Assembly (NCBI RefSeq): GCF_000577815.1
Contig: NZ_CBYM010000004.1
Span: 1-64,000, forward strand
DNA from: Clostridium saudiense
GTDB lineage: Bacteria > Bacillota > Clostridia > Clostridiales > Clostridiaceae
DNA length: 64,000 bases
Direction of reading: 5' to 3'
Shown here: positions 25,462 through 34,410 of the stretch, one piece after another
How positions within the stretch are numbered: the stretch's first letter is position 1
How the letters are laid out: each line of letters starts with the position of its first letter
Notes under the pieces: generated by a model
Seen by the model: only the letters and a program-made list of their open reading frames with translations
Databases searched by the model: none
What the model was told of the DNA's origin: nothing
Program-made: the position numbers and the translations under genes

Positions 25462-28110
25462 ATGAAAGTTACAAACGCTCAAGAATTAACAGCAAGAATT
25501 AAACAATTAAGAGAAGCACAAAAGAAATTCGCTACTTACACTCAAGAACAAGTAGACGAAATCTTCAGACAAGCAGCTTTAGCAGCTAACCACAACAGAA
25601 TTAAGTTAGCTAAATTAGCTGTAGAAGAAACTGGAATGGGAATAGTTGAAGATAAAGTTGTAAAGAACAACTTTGCTGCTGAATATATATATAACCAATA
25701 TAAGGATATGAAAACTTGTGGAGTTTTAGAAGAAGATAAGACAAGTGGAATTACTAAAGTAGCAGAACCAATTGGTGTTATAGCTGCTATCGTTCCTACA
25801 ACAAATCCAACATCAACAGCAATATTCAAGTGTTTAATAGCTTTAAAGACTAGAAATGCTATAATAATCTCTCCACACCCAAGAGCTAAGAATGCAACAA
25901 TTGAAGCTGCTAGAATAGTTTTAGAAGCTGCAGTTAAAGCAGGAGCTCCAGAAGGAATAATCGGATGGATAGATCAACCATCAGTTGAATTATCACAAAA
26001 TGTTATGAGAGAATCAGATATAATCCTAGCTACAGGTGGTCCAGCAATGGTTAAGGCTGCTTACTCATCAGGAAGACCAGCTTTAGGGGTTGGAGCAGGT
26101 AATACTCCAGCAATCATTGATGAAACAGCTCACATTAAAATGGCTGTAAACTCAATATTACTTTCTAAGACATTTGATAACGGTGTTATCTGTGCATCAG
26201 AACAATCAATCGTTGTTTTAGAACAAGTTTATGATGAAGTTAAGAGAGAATTAGCTGAAAGAGGAGCTTATATCCTTAAAGGTGAAGAAATAGATAAAGT
26301 TAGAAATATCATCTTAAATGAAAAAGGTGGATTAAATGCTGACATGGTTGGTCAATCTGCTTATAAGATAGCTAAGATGGCAGGAGTTAACGTTCCAGAA
26401 ACAGCTAAAGTTTTAGTTGGTGAAGTTACTTCAGTTGAATTAGAAGAACCATTCTCACACGAAAAATTATCTCCAGTATTAGCTATGTACAAAGCTAAAT
26501 CATTTGAAGAAGCTTTAGATAAAGCTGATAGATTAATAGAATTAGGTGGTATGGGTCATACTTCAGTTTTATATACTGATCAAGTTAAGAATAGAGATAG
26601 AGTATTAACATTCGGTGAAAGAATGAAAACTGCAAGAACATTAATAAACATGCCAGCAGCTCAAGGGGCTATCGGAGACTTATTTAACTTCAAATTAGCA
26701 CCATCATTAACATTAGGTTGTGGATCATGGGGAGGAAACTCAGTTTCAGAAAACGTTGGTCCTAAGCACTTAATTAACGTTAAGAGCATTGCTGAAAGGA
26801 GAGAAAATATGCTTTGGTTTAGAGTTCCAGAAAAAACTTACTTCAAATACGGTTGTTTACCAGTAGCTTTAGCTGAATTAGGTGACATGGGTAAAAAGAA
26901 AGCATTCATCGTAACAGATAAAGTATTATTCGAAATGGGATACACTAACAAAGTTACAGAAGTTTTAGAATCACAAGGAATCCAATACAAAATATTCTCA
27001 GATGTTGAACCAGATCCAACATTAAGATGTGCTAGAGCTGGTGCTGCTGAAATGACTAGCTTCCAACCAGACGTTATAATTTCACTTGGTGGTGGATCAG
27101 CTATGGATGCTGCTAAGATTATGTGGGTTATGTACGAACATCCAGAAGTTAACTTCCACGATTTAGCTATGACATTCATGGATATAAGAAAGAGAATATA
27201 CAGATTCCCAACTATGGGTCAAAAAGCTATGATGGTTTCAATAGCAACTTCAGCTGGTACTGGATCAGAAGTTACTCCATTCGCAGTTATCACTGACGAA
27301 GAAACTGGAATTAAGTATCCATTAGCTGACTACGAACTAACTCCAGATATGGCTATCGTTGACGCTGAGTTAATGATGACTTCTCCTAAGGGATTAACAG
27401 CTTGTGCTGGTATCGACGTATTAGTTCACTCAATTGAAGCTTATGTTTCAATAATGGCTTCTGAATACACTAACGGATTAGCTTTAGAAGCAATCAGATT
27501 AGTATTCAAGTATTTACCAGATGCTTATAATGAAGGTACAACTAACATTAAAGCAAGAGAAAAAATGGCTCATGCATCTTGTATGGCAGGTATGGCATTC
27601 AGTAATGCATTCTTAGGAATTAACCACTCAATGGCTCATAAGCTAGGTGCATTCCACCACTTACCACACGGTATGGCTAACTCTTTAGTTATGAAAGAAG
27701 TTATTAAGTTCAATGCTACTGATGCTCCAACTAAGCAAGCAGCATTTGCTCAATACAAATATCCAAATGCAGCATGGAGATATGCTAAGATAGCAGATCA
27801 CTTAGGATTAGGTGGAAACACTGAAGCTGAAAAAGTTGAATTATTATTAAAGGCTATAGACGAGTTACAAAACAAAGTAAATATGCCTAAGACAATTAAA
27901 GATGCTGGTGTAAGTGAAGTTAAATTCTTCGAAACATTAGATGAAATGGTTGAGCAAGCATTTGATGACCAATGTACAGGAGCTAACCCAAGATATCCAT
28001 TAATGTCTGAATTAAAAGAAATGTATATCACTAGCTACTATGGAGAAAATGCTAAAGATGAAGCTAAAGCTGAAGCAGCTCCAACTAAAAAAGAAAAGAA
28101 AGCTAAATAA
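25462..28110 (+). CDS. adhE: Bifunctional acetaldehyde/alcohol dehydrogenase
   Basis: 882 residues. The N-terminal aldehyde dehydrogenase domain (1-440) reduces acyl-CoA to aldehyde, with catalytic Cys244 in NGVICASEQ; the C-terminal iron alcohol dehydrogenase domain (about 450-870) reduces the aldehyde to alcohol, with SLGGGSAMDAAK for NAD and metal His in LVHSIEAY and the HHLPHGMANS region. It regenerates NAD in ethanol or butanol fermentation and forms spirosomes in relatives. Codon choice is rich in AAC, TTC, GAC and ATC, unlike its neighbours, which indicates very high expression. The C-terminal tail is Ala/Lys-rich. AGGAGG precedes the ATG. Rex-type operators lie upstream. Confidence 0.97.
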   Translation: MKVTNAQELTARIKQLREAQKKFATYTQEQVDEIFRQAALAANHNRIKLAKLAVEETGMGIVEDKVVKNNFAAEYIYNQYKDMKTCGVLEEDKTSGITKVAEPIGVIAAIVPTTNPTSTAIFKCLIALKTRNAIIISPHPRAKNATIEAARIVLEAAVKAGAPEGIIGWIDQPSVELSQNVMRESDIILATGGPAMVKAAYSSGRPALGVGAGNTPAIIDETAHIKMAVNSILLSKTFDNGVICASEQSIVVLEQVYDEVKRELAERGAYILKGEEIDKVRNIILNEKGGLNADMVGQSAYKIAKMAGVNVPETAKVLVGEVTSVELEEPFSHEKLSPVLAMYKAKSFEEALDKADRLIELGGMGHTSVLYTDQVKNRDRVLTFGERMKTARTLINMPAAQGAIGDLFNFKLAPSLTLGCGSWGGNSVSENVGPKHLINVKSIAERRENMLWFRVPEKTYFKYGCLPVALAELGDMGKKKAFIVTDKVLFEMGYTNKVTEVLESQGIQYKIFSDVEPDPTLRCARAGAAEMTSFQPDVIISLGGGSAMDAAKIMWVMYEHPEVNFHDLAMTFMDIRKRIYRFPTMGQKAMMVSIATSAGTGSEVTPFAVITDEETGIKYPLADYELTPDMAIVDAELMMTSPKGLTACAGIDVLVHSIEAYVSIMASEYTNGLALEAIRLVFKYLPDAYNEGTTNIKAREKMAHASCMAGMAFSNAFLGINHSMAHKLGAFHHLPHGMANSLVMKEVIKFNATDAPTKQAAFAQYKYPNAAWRYAKIADHLGLGGNTEAEKVELLLKAIDELQNKVNMPKTIKDAGVSEVKFFETLDEMVEQAFDDQCTGANPRYPLMSELKEMYITSYYGENAKDEAKAEAAPTKKEKKAK

Positions 28111-28127
28111 TCAATAATAATATATAA

Positions 28128-28157
28128 GGTCCTAGCGGAAGCTAGGGCTTTTTTTTA
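28128..28157 (+). terminator. adhE terminator
   Basis: GTCCTAGC-GGAA-GCTAGGGC with a GNRA-type loop and eight T. The rest of 28158-28420 shows no gene or recognised element. Confidence 0.95.
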
Positions 28158-28420
28158 GATAATCAGAAAAAGATATCTTAAAATAATTTATGAAATAAGT
28201 GTAAAAAATAATATTATCCTAAAAAGAATTTACATATTTGATTTAACTTAGAAATTTGAGCGATAAAATTTATAATACTATATATGGTAATTTTAAAGTT
28301 AAAAGATTCATATAATTACATAATTTATATGATAATAGGAGTGTTTATATTAAAATTAATATAAATATATATTTATATATAGAAATATTCTATTGAATTT
28401 AAGAATGCTTTTTATAAAAG

Positions 28421-28440
28421 TTGTGATATAATATTCACAA
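28421..28440. promoter_or_regulatory. Autoregulatory Crp/Fnr operator candidate over the -10 box
   Basis: TTGTGATATAATATTCACAA has inverted TTGTGA/TCACAA arms and contains the TATAAT -10 box of the gene at 28464. A protein bound here would shut off its own promoter. The half site TGTGA is the classical Crp type. Confidence 0.6.
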
Positions 28441-28463
28441 TAATAATACGAGGAGATAAAAGT

Positions 28464-29150
28464 TTGAGTAAGAATAGTTTAAAATTAAATGAAATTTCAT
28501 TATTCTCTCATATAAATAATAATACAATACATAAGTTAAATGAAATTTGTTTTGTAAGGCAATTAAAAAAAGGGGAGCATCTTTTTAGAGATAAGGAAAT
28601 AATAAAGAGTATTTATATAGTTAAAAGTGGCAAGGTTGCATTATATAAACAAAGTGAATCAGCACAAAAAAAAGTTATTTTTATTTTAGGTAAAGATACA
28701 GTAATTAATGAAGTAATAATTGATGATTTACCAGCTTCTATTAATTGTGAAGCTTTTGAAAAAGCAGAAATCTTATGTTTTGATAGAATAAAATTTTTAG
28801 ATATTATGAAAGAGGATTTTGAACTTTCTAAAATAATAATTAATTCATTAGCAATGAAAGTAAGAAGATTATATAGACAAGGAAAAAATTCAATTCCTAT
28901 AAAGGTTGAAAAGAGAGTTGCAGCAAAGTTATGGAAATTATCGAGAGATTATGGAATAGAAATAGAAGAGGGTACATTGATTGATTTAAACATAACGATT
29001 ACATATTTAGCTGATATGTTTGGGGCCCCAAGGGAAACAATTTCAAGAGCTTTAAAAATTTTAAATAATGAAGGTTTAATCATAAATAAAAATAAAAGAA
29101 TTATAGTTCCTGATAGAGAAAAATTAGTTAGATTCTTCAAAGATAATTAA
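28464..29150 (+). CDS. Crp/Fnr family transcriptional regulator next to asrABC
   Basis: 228 residues, TTG start with GAGGAG about 9 bases upstream. The cyclic-nucleotide-binding-like beta-roll spans about 15-120 (KKGEHLFRDKEIIKSIYIVKSGKVALY) and the winged helix about 150-225, with recognition region MFGAPRETISRALKILNNEGLI. There is no Fnr-type N-terminal Cys cluster. Its place directly before asrABC suggests control of sulfite reduction, and TGTGA palindromes at 28421 and 29163 are candidate binding sites. It is the second Crp/Fnr gene in the window. Confidence 0.9.
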   Translation: MSKNSLKLNEISLFSHINNNTIHKLNEICFVRQLKKGEHLFRDKEIIKSIYIVKSGKVALYKQSESAQKKVIFILGKDTVINEVIIDDLPASINCEAFEKAEILCFDRIKFLDIMKEDFELSKIIINSLAMKVRRLYRQGKNSIPIKVEKRVAAKLWKLSRDYGIEIEEGTLIDLNITITYLADMFGAPRETISRALKILNNEGLIINKNKRIIVPDREKLVRFFKDN

Positions 29151-29162
29151 GAAAATTTAAAT

Positions 29163-29190
29163 GATGTGATAAATGTCACATCTTTTTTTT
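29163..29190. promoter_or_regulatory. Terminator that is also a Crp-type palindrome upstream of asrA
   Basis: GATGTGATAAATGTCACATC followed by eight T. As RNA it is a 7-bp stem with a U-tract, a plausible terminator for the regulator gene. As DNA it contains TGTGA-N6-TCACA, the classical Crp consensus spacing, about 30 bases upstream of the Rex site. One sequence may do both jobs. Confidence 0.6.
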
Positions 29191-29219
29191 GGTAAAAAAA
29201 ATATAATTTAAACATCGAC

Positions 29220-29237
29220 TTGTTAATGTATTAACAA
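29220..29237. promoter_or_regulatory. Perfect Rex operator upstream of asrABC
   Basis: TTGTTAATGTATTAACAA matches the clostridial Rex consensus TTGTTAA-N4-TTAACAA at every fixed base, and extends to CTTG/CAAG. It lies 33 bases before the asrA start. It predicts derepression of sulfite reductase when NADH/NAD is high. Confidence 0.85.
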
Positions 29238-29270
29238 GAAAAAGAAAAAATAAGCTAAGAGGTGTTTTAC

Positions 29271-30287
29271 ATGGGATATAAACTTAACTTAGAAAATATG
29301 AATTTAGCTTTAAAAGAGTTAAAGAAAACATATAGAATCTATGCTCCAAAAGTTTTTGAAGGTGCAGGAACTTTTTCTGATACTGATAGAGTAAGATATG
29401 GAGAAGTTTCTACAATAGAAGAAATTGAATTTGATAAAAAATCAAGTTATTCATATAAAGAAACAATTTTACCTACAAGACAAACTTTATTCTTCTTTAA
29501 TGATGATGAATGTAAAGAAGCAGAAGTAGATGAGAGACCAGCGTTAGTATTCTTAAGAAGTTGTGAAATTCATTCTGTAAAGAGAATAGATGATATATAC
29601 TTAAGAAATGGCTTTGAAGATATCTACTATAAAAAGATGAGAGAAAATGCAAAGTTTATCTTAATTGGTTGTGAAAACAGTTTTGAAAATTGTTTCTGTG
29701 TAAGCATGGGATCTAATAAAACTGATGAATACAATGCTTATATCAAGGTTGATGGACAAGATGTGTACTTAGATGTTAAGGATGAGGAAATTGCAGCTAT
29801 TTTAGATTATGTAGAAAAAGAAGAAAAGGAAGTTACTCCTGATTTCGTTACAGAAAATCCAGTTAAAGTTAATATTCCAGAAAATTTAGGTTTAGAAGTT
29901 ATGAAATCTACAATGTGGAATGAATATAATGAAAGATGTATAACTTGTGGTAGATGTAACTTTGTCTGTCCAACATGTACATGCTTCACTATGCAAGATA
30001 TAACTTATAAAGATAATAAAAATGCTGGTGAAAGAAGAAGAGTATGGGCATCATGTCATGTGGATGGATATACAGATATGGCTGGTGGACATAGCTTTAG
30101 AAAAGAAAAAGGTCAAAAGATGAGATTTAAAACTCTTCATAAAGTATATGACTACAAGAAAAAGTGGGGATATCATATGTGTGTTGGATGTGGTAGATGT
30201 GATGATATATGTCCAGAATACATCAGTTTCTCTACAATCATTAATAAGTTAGAAGATGCTATGAACGAGGTGAAGAATAATGACTAA
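29271..30287 (+). CDS. asrA: Anaerobic sulfite reductase subunit A
   Basis: About 338 residues; electron-transfer subunit of the NADH-dependent siroheme sulfite reductase AsrABC, which makes sulfide from sulfite. Two ferredoxin-type clusters are seen in the C-terminal half: CITCGRCNFVCPTCTC and CVGCGRCDDICPEYI; additional Cys occur at CENSFENCFC. I start at the ATG at 29271 with AGAGGTG upstream, not at the GTG 9 bases earlier. It overlaps asrB by 8 bases. Rex and Crp-type sites lie just upstream. Confidence 0.96.
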   Translation: MGYKLNLENMNLALKELKKTYRIYAPKVFEGAGTFSDTDRVRYGEVSTIEEIEFDKKSSYSYKETILPTRQTLFFFNDDECKEAEVDERPALVFLRSCEIHSVKRIDDIYLRNGFEDIYYKKMRENAKFILIGCENSFENCFCVSMGSNKTDEYNAYIKVDGQDVYLDVKDEEIAAILDYVEKEEKEVTPDFVTENPVKVNIPENLGLEVMKSTMWNEYNERCITCGRCNFVCPTCTCFTMQDITYKDNKNAGERRRVWASCHVDGYTDMAGGHSFRKEKGQKMRFKTLHKVYDYKKKWGYHMCVGCGRCDDICPEYISFSTIINKLEDAMNEVKNND

Positions 30288-31074
30288 GAATGAATACATA
30301 CCATTTAGATCAGAAATTTTAGAAGTAATTGAACATACTCCAATAGAATATACTTTTAGAATGGCTTTTAACGGAGATGTTAAACCAGGTCAATTCTTTG
30401 AAGTATCTCTTCCAAAGTATGGTGAAGCACCAATATCTGTAAGTGGAATTGGTGAAGGATATGTTGACTTAACAATAAGAAGAGTTGGTAAAGTTACTAA
30501 TGAAATATTTAAAAACTATGTAGGAGATAAGTTATTCTTAAGAGGACCTTATGGAAATGGTTTTGATATAGAAAACTATAAAAACAAAGAAGTAATAGTA
30601 GTTGCTGGAGGAACAGGTCTTTCACCAGTAAGAGGAATAGTAGAATACTTCTCTAAAAATACAAATGATTGTACAAGCATGACATTAATTACAGGATTTA
30701 AGTCACCAGAAGATGTTTTATTTAAAGAAGACATGAAAGAATGGGAAAAGACTATGAATCTTATTTTAACAGTTGATACTGCTAAAGAAGGTTATGAAGG
30801 TAAAGTAGGATTAGTTACTAAATATATTCCTGAATTAGAAATAAAAGATATGGATAATGTACAAGTAGTTGTTGTTGGACCTCCAATGATGATGAAGTTT
30901 ACTGTTTTAGAATTCTTAAAGCTTGGAATAAAGGAAGAAAATATCTGGATTTCTCAAGAAAGAAAAATGTGCTGTGGAATAGGTAAATGTGGACACTGTA
31001 AAATAGATGATACTTATATTTGTTTAGATGGACCAGTATTTAACTATACAGTAGGAAAATCTTTAATTGATTAG
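30280..31074 (+). CDS. asrB: Anaerobic sulfite reductase subunit B
   Basis: 264 residues; flavoprotein of the ferredoxin-NADP reductase/dihydroorotate dehydrogenase K type that oxidises NADH for AsrAC. The FAD region is GEAPISVSG, the NAD region VVAGGTGLSPVRG, and a C-terminal [2Fe-2S] motif is KMCCGIGKCGHC with a later Cys. It overlaps asrA and is followed by asrC after 13 bases with AGGAGG between. Confidence 0.96.
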   Translation: MTKNEYIPFRSEILEVIEHTPIEYTFRMAFNGDVKPGQFFEVSLPKYGEAPISVSGIGEGYVDLTIRRVGKVTNEIFKNYVGDKLFLRGPYGNGFDIENYKNKEVIVVAGGTGLSPVRGIVEYFSKNTNDCTSMTLITGFKSPEDVLFKEDMKEWEKTMNLILTVDTAKEGYEGKVGLVTKYIPELEIKDMDNVQVVVVGPPMMMKFTVLEFLKLGIKEENIWISQERKMCCGIGKCGHCKIDDTYICLDGPVFNYTVGKSLID

Positions 31075-31087
31075 GAGGAAGTAATTA

Positions 31088-32059
31088 ATGGATATCAATA
31101 CTAAAAAGCTAAAAAAGAATGCCTTTAGAGTTACAAAACATAGAGGTCTTACAGCATCAAGAATAAGAGTTCCAGGTGGACACTTAAATGCTAAATATTT
31201 AGGTTTAATTCAAGAAATTGCTGAAACATATGGTAATGGAACAGTTCATTTAACTACTAGACAAGGATTTGAAGTTCCAGGAATCGATATGAAAAACATG
31301 GATAAGGTTAATGAATTACTTCAACCAATCATTGAAGGATTAGAAATTAATCAATTAGTACCAGGTAAAGGGTATACATCTGCTGGTACAAGAAATGTAA
31401 GTGCATGTATAGGAAATAATGTATGTCCATTTGCTAATTACAATACAACTAACTTTGCTAAGAAAATAGAAAAAGCAATATTCCCAAATGACTTACACTT
31501 TAAGGTTGCTTTAACAGGATGTCCTAACGATTGTATGAAGGTTAGAATGCATGACTTCGGTATTATTGGGATGACTGAACCACAATTAGATGAAAGTAAA
31601 TGTATATCTTGTGGTGCATGTGTTAGAGCTTGTACTAAGAAATCAACAGCAGCATTACATGCTGAAAACTATACGCCAGTTAGAGATCATAGCAAATGTA
31701 TCGGATGTGGTGAATGTGTAATTAACTGTCCAACAGGAGCATGGACTAGAAGTAAAGAAAAATACTATAGACTTGCCATTATGGGTAGAACAGGTAAGAA
31801 GAATCCAAGACTTGCTGAAGACTTCTTAATTTGGGCTGATGAAGAAAGTATAATCAAAATAATAGTTAATACTTATAAATATGTTGAACAATATATTGAT
31901 AAAAATGCACCAGGTGGTAAAGAGCATATTGGATATATTGTAGATAGAACTGGATTTGAAGAGTTTAAGAAATGGGCTTTAGATGGAGTTACATTATCAG
32001 ATAAAGCTATAATGATAAATAATGTATATTGGAGTGGTATCAAATACCCTAATATATAA
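31088..32059 (+). CDS. asrC: Anaerobic sulfite reductase subunit C (siroheme subunit)
   Basis: 323 residues; catalytic subunit. Siroheme/[4Fe-4S] ligands are in CIGNNVCPF and TGCPNDCMKV, and two ferredoxin clusters follow: CISCGACVRACTKKS and CIGCGECVINCPTGAW. HLTTRQGFEVPG is the sulfite reductase half-domain signature. Last gene of asrABC, ended by a strong terminator. Confidence 0.97.
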   Translation: MDINTKKLKKNAFRVTKHRGLTASRIRVPGGHLNAKYLGLIQEIAETYGNGTVHLTTRQGFEVPGIDMKNMDKVNELLQPIIEGLEINQLVPGKGYTSAGTRNVSACIGNNVCPFANYNTTNFAKKIEKAIFPNDLHFKVALTGCPNDCMKVRMHDFGIIGMTEPQLDESKCISCGACVRACTKKSTAALHAENYTPVRDHSKCIGCGECVINCPTGAWTRSKEKYYRLAIMGRTGKKNPRLAEDFLIWADEESIIKIIVNTYKYVEQYIDKNAPGGKEHIGYIVDRTGFEEFKKWALDGVTLSDKAIMINNVYWSGIKYPNI

Positions 32060-32064
32060 TGACT

Positions 32065-32092
32065 AAAAAGAGCACTGATGTGCTCTTTTTTT
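32065..32092 (+). terminator. asr operon terminator
   Basis: AAAGAGCAC paired with GTGCTCTTT, followed by a T-run. The remainder of the gap to 32284 shows nothing recognised. Confidence 0.92.
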
Positions 32093-32283
32093 ATGCGATA
32101 ATTTACTTATATGGAGTAATAACGGAAAATTAAATATTATATTTTGAGGAATAAGTTGAATTTCATCTTTAATTTATATAATTAATTTCGGATAATTTGA
32201 TAAAGTTTATAAAGTGGTTATCACTTGGGTAAATTACTTTTAAAAAAAGTATGACAATAGTATTTAAGAATTTTATTTTTAAT

Positions 32284-32420
32284 GGAAACTCGCTCTTCAT
32301 TATCATTCAGAGGAGTAAGTTCAGCTAACTAAATTAAAATTTAGAGCTTTTAAGGGAGACTCGCTCCTCATTATCATTCAGAGGAGTAAGTTCAGCTAAC
32401 TAAATTAAAATTTAGAGCTT
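32284..32420 (-). repeat. Structured tandem repeat cluster B (two 70-bp units, reverse orientation)
   Basis: Units start at 32284 and 32354. Read on the minus strand each has CTAAATTTTAATTTAG, then GAACTTACTC, a stem ACTC-CTC closed by GAG-c-GAGT around an AT-rich loop, and a GAGTTTCC box (GAGTCTCC in one). In one unit a C-A mismatch in the stem is restored to C-G in the other. It lies between the asr terminator and a lipoprotein gene. It is the only cluster in minus orientation. Confidence 0.85.
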
Positions 32421-32509
32421 CACTTAATTTTCACAATGTAAAATTCATATCTTTGGGGAAGGTTACATAAGAATGTATAAATAAAGTTTGTAAAGGTGGT
32501 AAGGAAGAT

Positions 32510-33001
32510 ATGAAAAAAATAGTGGTATTTATATTAATGTTATTTTCTATAAGTGTAGTTGGGTGTAGTAGTAATATATCATCTAAAGATATTAATGAAA
32601 TGAAAGAAATTGTAGATAAAGTGCTGTCATATGAAAATTCATATGATGATGAAGTAAGTAATTATATTGATGAAGACACATTTAATGAATGCAATTACGA
32701 AGTTTTTTACAGTTACCTTATTGGAAAAGTTGAATTTACTAAATATGAAAGTGAAGTTAAGGGAGTAACAAAGGAAGATGGAGAATATAAGCTTTGTATG
32801 GTTTTAAATATGGAGGCACAAGGGACAACTTTAGAAAGTGATGGGGTAGAGGAAGGATATGATTCAGTAGAGGGAAATAATGTTCCAGTAGAGGTTGTTC
32901 TTAAAAAGGAAAAAGGAAATTATGTAATTAAGAGTGTTAAGGAGTATGAAAGTTTAGAAATAGCTGAAAATGAAAATGTAAATTTCCAAAAAAATCAATA
33001 A
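32510..33001 (+). CDS. Lipoprotein, function unknown
   Basis: 163 residues with a lipoprotein signal peptide (VVGC, Cys19). The mature part is acidic with alternating strand and turn pattern and ends in a short tail; it looks like a small secreted domain (DUF5105/NTF2-like shape is possible) but I cannot name the family. AAGGTGGTAAGGAAG lies upstream of the ATG. It follows repeat cluster B. Confidence 0.75.
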   Translation: MKKIVVFILMLFSISVVGCSSNISSKDINEMKEIVDKVLSYENSYDDEVSNYIDEDTFNECNYEVFYSYLIGKVEFTKYESEVKGVTKEDGEYKLCMVLNMEAQGTTLESDGVEEGYDSVEGNNVPVEVVLKKEKGNYVIKSVKEYESLEIAENENVNFQKNQ

Positions 33002-33274
33002 TATACGTGGTAATTTATTGTAAGTATAAAATTACCAAATTGTTATAAAGTCAGAAAATATGCAGAAATTTTATTGGTATTTTTATGGTTATTAAGGAAT
33101 GTGAAATTTAGATTAGTCATTATTGGTATGTAAAGAAGGAATCTACTGTTAGTTCTGTGATAAAAATATGATATAACTGTATCTGGCGGCTTTAGTGAAA
33201 GTAAAAAGTACTTTGAACTAATAAGATATTGGACAATATTAAGTTGTTCGAAAAAATAAAAAGGAGTGGTACAG

Positions 33275-34240
33275 ATGAAGAAAAAACTAATTGCCAGTAT
33301 AGTTACATTAACAGTGCTAGGGGGTGCGGTTACACCAACTTTTGCAGCTGTAAAAGAATGTTCTCAAGGAAAAACAAATTTAATAACAATTAATAAAGTA
33401 AGTTCTTCAGAAACAAATTCAAGTGAAAATAATAAATGTAGTATTTCAGGTGGTTTATTACAAGGAGTAATATTCAAAAAAATATGGTGGTCGAATAGTT
33501 CATGTGGAAGTATAATTATTGGAGGAACAGTAGACAAGCCTAATAATGGAGGAAACAATAACAATAATAATAACGATAGTATAGTTCCACCAAGTAACAA
33601 TACTGAAACACCAGAGGATACAATAGTTCCACCAACTGTTGATGAAACACCAAGTACACCAGATACACCAACAGTGGATGAAACGCCAAGTGTTCCAGAT
33701 ACACCGGTAGTGGATGAAACACCAAGTGTTCCGGATACACCAACAGTAGATGAAACACCAAGTGTTCCAAATACACCAGTAGTTGACGAAACACCGGATA
33801 ACTCTACAGAAAATAATGTAACTAATGCGGATGAAAACTTTATGGCAGCTGTAGAAACAGCTATATATAATAAAGTAAATGAAGAAAGAGCAAAAGCAGG
33901 AGTTCCAACATTAACATATAATACAGTAATGCAAAAATACGCTAGAATTAAATCACAAGATATGGGAGATAATAATTACTTTAGTCATGAAGATTTAAAT
34001 GGAAATCTTATAACAACTCAAATGAAAAAAGACGGCGTATCATATAAGGCATGGGGAGAAAATATAGCCTATATTGGCGGTAATATAAGCGCAGATGCTT
34101 TAGCAGAAAGATTTATGACAAACTGGATGAACTCATCAGGTCATAGAGAAAATATATTATCAACTAACTTCTCAAGTATAGGAGTTGGAGTATATAAAAT
34201 AGGTAATAAAGTATATGCTACTCAAGAATTTTATAGATAA
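33275..34240 (+). CDS. Secreted CAP/SCP-domain protein with Pro/Thr repeat linker
   Basis: About 321 residues: signal peptide (cleavage likely after TFAA), a Ser/Asn-rich segment, an Asn-run (about 90-98), four 12-residue VDETPS-type repeats (about 122-169), and a C-terminal CAP domain (about 195-321) with YARIKSQDMGDNNYFSH, GENIAY, WMNSSGHRENIL and IGVGVYKIG. It belongs to the YkwD-type bacterial SCP group; function is not firmly known. I start at the ATG at 33275, 7 bases after AAGGAGTGG. The gap 33002-33274 holds no recognised element. Confidence 0.9.
   Translation: MKKKLIASIVTLTVLGGAVTPTFAAVKECSQGKTNLITINKVSSSETNSSENNKCSISGGLLQGVIFKKIWWSNSSCGSIIIGGTVDKPNNGGNNNNNNNDSIVPPSNNTETPEDTIVPPTVDETPSTPDTPTVDETPSVPDTPVVDETPSVPDTPTVDETPSVPNTPVVDETPDNSTENNVTNADENFMAAVETAIYNKVNEERAKAGVPTLTYNTVMQKYARIKSQDMGDNNYFSHEDLNGNLITTQMKKDGVSYKAWGENIAYIGGNISADALAERFMTNWMNSSGHRENILSTNFSSIGVGVYKIGNKVYATQEFYR
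33638..33796 (+). repeat. In-frame 36-bp tandem repeats in the CAP-protein linker
   Basis: Four complete 36-bp repeats from 33638 to 33781 encoding VDETPS-V/T-PDTP-V/T, then a partial fifth (VDETP). The exact register suggests copy number can change by slippage or recombination. The linker probably spans the wall. Confidence 0.9.
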
Positions 34241-34263
34241 TTAAATAGTTAAATAAATATTGA

Positions 34264-34307
34264 AATGAGAGATTGTAAATAAAAATTGCAATCTCTCATT
34301 TTTTTTA
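34264..34307 (+). terminator. Rho-independent terminator
   Basis: ATGAGAGATTG paired with CAATCTCTCAT and a run of eight T. Ends the CAP-protein transcript. Confidence 0.9.
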
Positions 34308-34410
34308 TATTTAAACGAATTTTATGCTATACTTTAATAATGATTGAAAGAGTTGTAAAAAAGGCTGTAGATTTTATATAATATGAGGAAGAAATATTTG
34401 AGGTGAAAAA

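Noticed and set aside
33002-33274. Cyclic-di-GMP riboswitch before the CAP-domain protein
   Set aside because: No class I or II core sequence could be found; only weak hairpins.
33540-33794. An antisense frame rich in Leu/Val/His/Pro opposite the CAP-protein gene
   Set aside because: It is the complement of the VDETPS repeats and Asn run; no start signals.
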